In this document: positions 12,588-14,313 of the stretch, one piece after another | Layout of the letters: every line of letters starts with the position of its first letter | Numbering within the stretch: position 1 is the first letter of the stretch | Assembly: GCA_045643165.1 (NCBI GenBank) | Contig: JAZUKF010000003.1 | Span: 1 to 14,313, forward strand | Direction: 5' to 3' | Length of the DNA stretch: 14,313 bases | From: SIG575 sp045643165 | Lineage (GTDB): Bacteria > Bacillota > Clostridia > Oscillospirales > Acutalibacteraceae | Translations under genes and position numbers: made by a program | The notes under the pieces: generated by a model | What the model was told of the DNA's origin: nothing | Seen by the model: only the letters and a program-made list of their open reading frames with translations | The model's database searches: none

Positions 12588-13851
12588 CACTGTCCACTCC
12601 GATTTTTTCTATAATATATTTCCTTATGTCCCCTGCAAGATACAAAGATCCGCAAAAGGCAATAAGATTATTTTTCTGCAACGAAAAGGCTTTATCAACT
12701 GCTTCAAAACTGTTTTCAAACGGCAAAACATTGTCGCAGTACCTTTCACAGATTTTTTTCAGTTCATCCGCTTTCATACTTCTGGGATTGGAGGCTTCGG
12801 TGGCAATCATAATTTTTGCGTTGCGTGAAAGATTTTCTACTGATTTTTCCACATCCTTATCAGCCATCATACCCACAACCACGATATTTTCTTCAAACTT
12901 TTCAAGCACTTTTGAAAATGCCCTTGTACCGTCCTCGTTATGACCGCCGTCAAGGATAACGGGAGGATTTTTTCTTAAAAACTCAACCCTTGCGGGAAGG
13001 GATGCTCTTTTAATTCCGTTGACTATATGTATTTCATCAAAGCCGAGATTTTTTGCGGTTTCGATTACCGTCAACGCATTATAAATCTGATGTTCACCGG
13101 AAAGATTTACTTTATATTCAACACCCTTATACTCAAATTCAGAAGAAAAAATATCGGAATTTTTTATTTTAAGTTTATTCAAATCCGGAATAATGCAGGG
13201 ATTATTCTTTTCCTCTGCGGTGGATTTTATTATACCGAAAACAGATTTTTCCTGCAACGGATATGATACCGTCGATGAATTATCTTTGATTATTCCGCAC
13301 TTCTGATACGCAATTTCTTCAATGGTATTTCCGAGAACGGCGGTATGGTCATAGGAAATTGAAGTTATTACGCTTGCAAGAGGTGAAAAAATAACATTTG
13401 TGGAATCGTAAAGTCCGCCTAAACCCACTTCAAGCACAACGATATCGCATTTTTCCTTTGAAAAATAATCAAAAGCCATGGCGGTGATGATCTCAAACTC
13501 CGTCGGCTCAATTCCTTCACGGTTTAATTCATCAACTAAAACTTTTATTTTTTCAGAAAGTTCAGCCAATTCATCATGGGGTATCATTTTTCCGTCAATC
13601 TGAATTCTCTCGCAAAAATCCACAACGTAAGGAGAAGTGAAAAGTCCCGTACGCAACCCGGCAAGCTTAAAAATCTCGCTGAGCATCACGCTGGTACTTC
13701 CCTTTCCGTTAGTACCCGCAACATGAACAATCCGCAGAGAGTTCTGCGGATTGCCGAGTTTTTCAAGCAATGCTTTAACCCTTTCAAGACCGGGTTTGCT
13801 TCCGAATTTCAAAAAGGAATGAATATAATTTAAAGCATCGTTGTAATTCAT
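12571..13851 (-). CDS. folC: Folylpolyglutamate synthase / dihydrofolate synthase FolC
   Basis: This enzyme adds glutamate to folates (and in many bacteria to dihydropteroate) with ATP, in the cytoplasm. The 426 residues are of normal length. Visible motifs are the P-loop VAGTNGKGSTS (44-54), TSPYVVDFCERIQID (72-86), LEVGLGGLYDSTN (140-152), SYDHTAVLGNTIEEIAYQKCGIIK (166-189, K184 being the likely carbamoylated Lys), RVEFL, ILDGGHNEDG (299-308) and GSLYLAGDIR (401-410). A few usual residues differ: the Arg of GLGGR is Leu147, and DGAHN reads DGGHN. The start ATG lies 3 bases after the valS stop, with GGAGA upstream in the valS tail. valS-folC adjacency is common in Firmicutes. Whether it is mono- or bifunctional cannot be told. 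Confidence 0.95.
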   Translation of the reverse strand: MNYNDALNYIHSFLKFGSKPGLERVKALLEKLGNPQNSLRIVHVAGTNGKGSTSVMLSEIFKLAGLRTGLFTSPYVVDFCERIQIDGKMIPHDELAELSEKIKVLVDELNREGIEPTEFEIITAMAFDYFSKEKCDIVVLEVGLGGLYDSTNVIFSPLASVITSISYDHTAVLGNTIEEIAYQKCGIIKDNSSTVSYPLQEKSVFGIIKSTAEEKNNPCIIPDLNKLKIKNSDIFSSEFEYKGVEYKVNLSGEHQIYNALTVIETAKNLGFDEIHIVNGIKRASLPARVEFLRKNPPVILDGGHNEDGTRAFSKVLEKFEENIVVVGMMADKDVEKSVENLSRNAKIMIATEASNPRSMKADELKKICERYCDNVLPFENSFEAVDKAFSLQKNNLIAFCGSLYLAGDIRKYIIEKIGVDSDEKLL

Positions 13852-13854
13852 ATC

Positions 13855-14313
13855 TTATTCTCCGAGAGATGCAATACTGTCATCAAGCATCTTAATTTTT
13901 TCGGTAAGTTTCTGTGCCTGTTCACGTTGAGCCGCAACAACATTTTCCGGTGCTTTTGATACAAATCCCGGATTGTTGAGTTTGTTATTTATGAAATCAA
14001 GGTCCTTCTGTGCCTTACTGCGTTCTTTTTCAAGTCTTGATTTTTCTGCGGCGAAGTCGATAAGTTCATCCATGGGGATAAAGATTTTCGCATCAGCCGT
14101 TACAATGGAAACAGCACCTTTTAAATCAAAGTTTTCACCCAATGTTACATCGGATGCACTTGCAAGACGCTGCATAAAAATACCCGCCTTTGAGAATGTA
14201 TCCGTATATTCCGTTTCGATATAAACGTGGGCTTTCTTTGACGGAGGAACATTCATTTCCGCTCTGCGGTTACGGATGGCACGGATGGAATCCATAATGC
14301 GGTTCATCTCCGC
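13855..14313 (-). CDS. valS: Valyl-tRNA synthetase, C-terminal 152 residues (5' end outside window)
   Basis: The frame is open to the window edge. The visible part starts in the anticodon-binding domain (AEMNRIMDSIRAIRNRRAEM, then NVPPSKKAHVYIE), which is highly characteristic of ValRS. It continues through the linker (DVTLGENFDLKGAVSIVTADAKIFIPMDELID) into the C-terminal antiparallel coiled-coil arm that contacts tRNA (EKSRLEKERSKAQKDLDFIN, LNNPGFVSKAPENVVAAQREQAQKL). It stops with TAA 3 bases before folC. The catalytic core, and any T-box leader of this operon, lie beyond the right edge. Confidence 0.95.
   Translation of the reverse strand, partial: AEMNRIMDSIRAIRNRRAEMNVPPSKKAHVYIETEYTDTFSKAGIFMQRLASASDVTLGENFDLKGAVSIVTADAKIFIPMDELIDFAAEKSRLEKERSKAQKDLDFINNKLNNPGFVSKAPENVVAAQREQAQKLTEKIKMLDDSIASLGE

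Overview
The window looks like the chromosome of a low-GC, spore-forming Firmicute, probably an anaerobic Clostridia/Oscillospiraceae-type gut bacterium. The evidence is a spoIIAA-spoIIAB-sigF sporulation operon, a T-box leader, strong AGGAGG-type ribosome binding sites and canonical sigma-A promoters. This placement is inferred from gene content and base composition; no species marker is present. Almost every gene is on the minus strand; the exception is a two-gene plus-strand operon in the middle.

Layout from left to right. (1) 1-117: start of a secreted protein that runs off the left edge. (2) 118-940: a gene-free stretch rich in repeats, with a GATA-like tract, two 67/70-identical direct copies of a 70-bp element carrying a 20-bp palindrome, and related inverted pieces. 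(3) 941-3700: a methionine ABC importer operon transcribed metQ-metN-metI, with its own promoter, a hairpin between metQ and metN, and a strong terminator. The binding protein MetQ appears to be circularly permuted: the segment that is normally C-terminal comes first. (4) 3740-5349: a plus-strand operon encoding a VTC-type polyphosphate polymerase domain protein and a DUF4956 membrane protein. It ends at an 18-bp bidirectional terminator shared with (5). (5) 5356-6973: a secreted PHP-domain phosphoesterase with its own promoter. (6) 7002-9757: asnS and asnA behind one T-box riboswitch with a plausible AAC (Asn) specifier, which couples asparagine synthesis and tRNA-Asn charging to uncharged tRNA-Asn. 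(7) 9761-11181: spoIIAA-spoIIAB-sigF, the anti-anti-sigma factor, anti-sigma kinase and forespore sigma-F. (8) 11195-14313: valS (3' end), folC and a secreted calcineurin-like phosphoesterase in a tightly packed operon that ends in a terminator just before spoIIAA.

How the genes work together: the met operon imports methionine. The asnS/asnA unit senses asparagine starvation through tRNA. spoIIA controls the first compartment-specific sigma factor of sporulation, and no terminator separates it from the asnS leader, so the T-box attenuator may also limit spoIIA read-through. The VTC/DUF4956 pair probably makes polyphosphate or a related polymer at the membrane. Two unrelated exported phosphoesterases (PHP and calcineurin-like) lie within 8 kb of each other, with unknown substrates.

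The strongest unusual observation is the circularly permuted MetQ. Others worth a look are the palindromic repeat family, the loss of the Asn in the GNHD motif of the calcineurin-like enzyme, and the dyad covering the VTC promoter.
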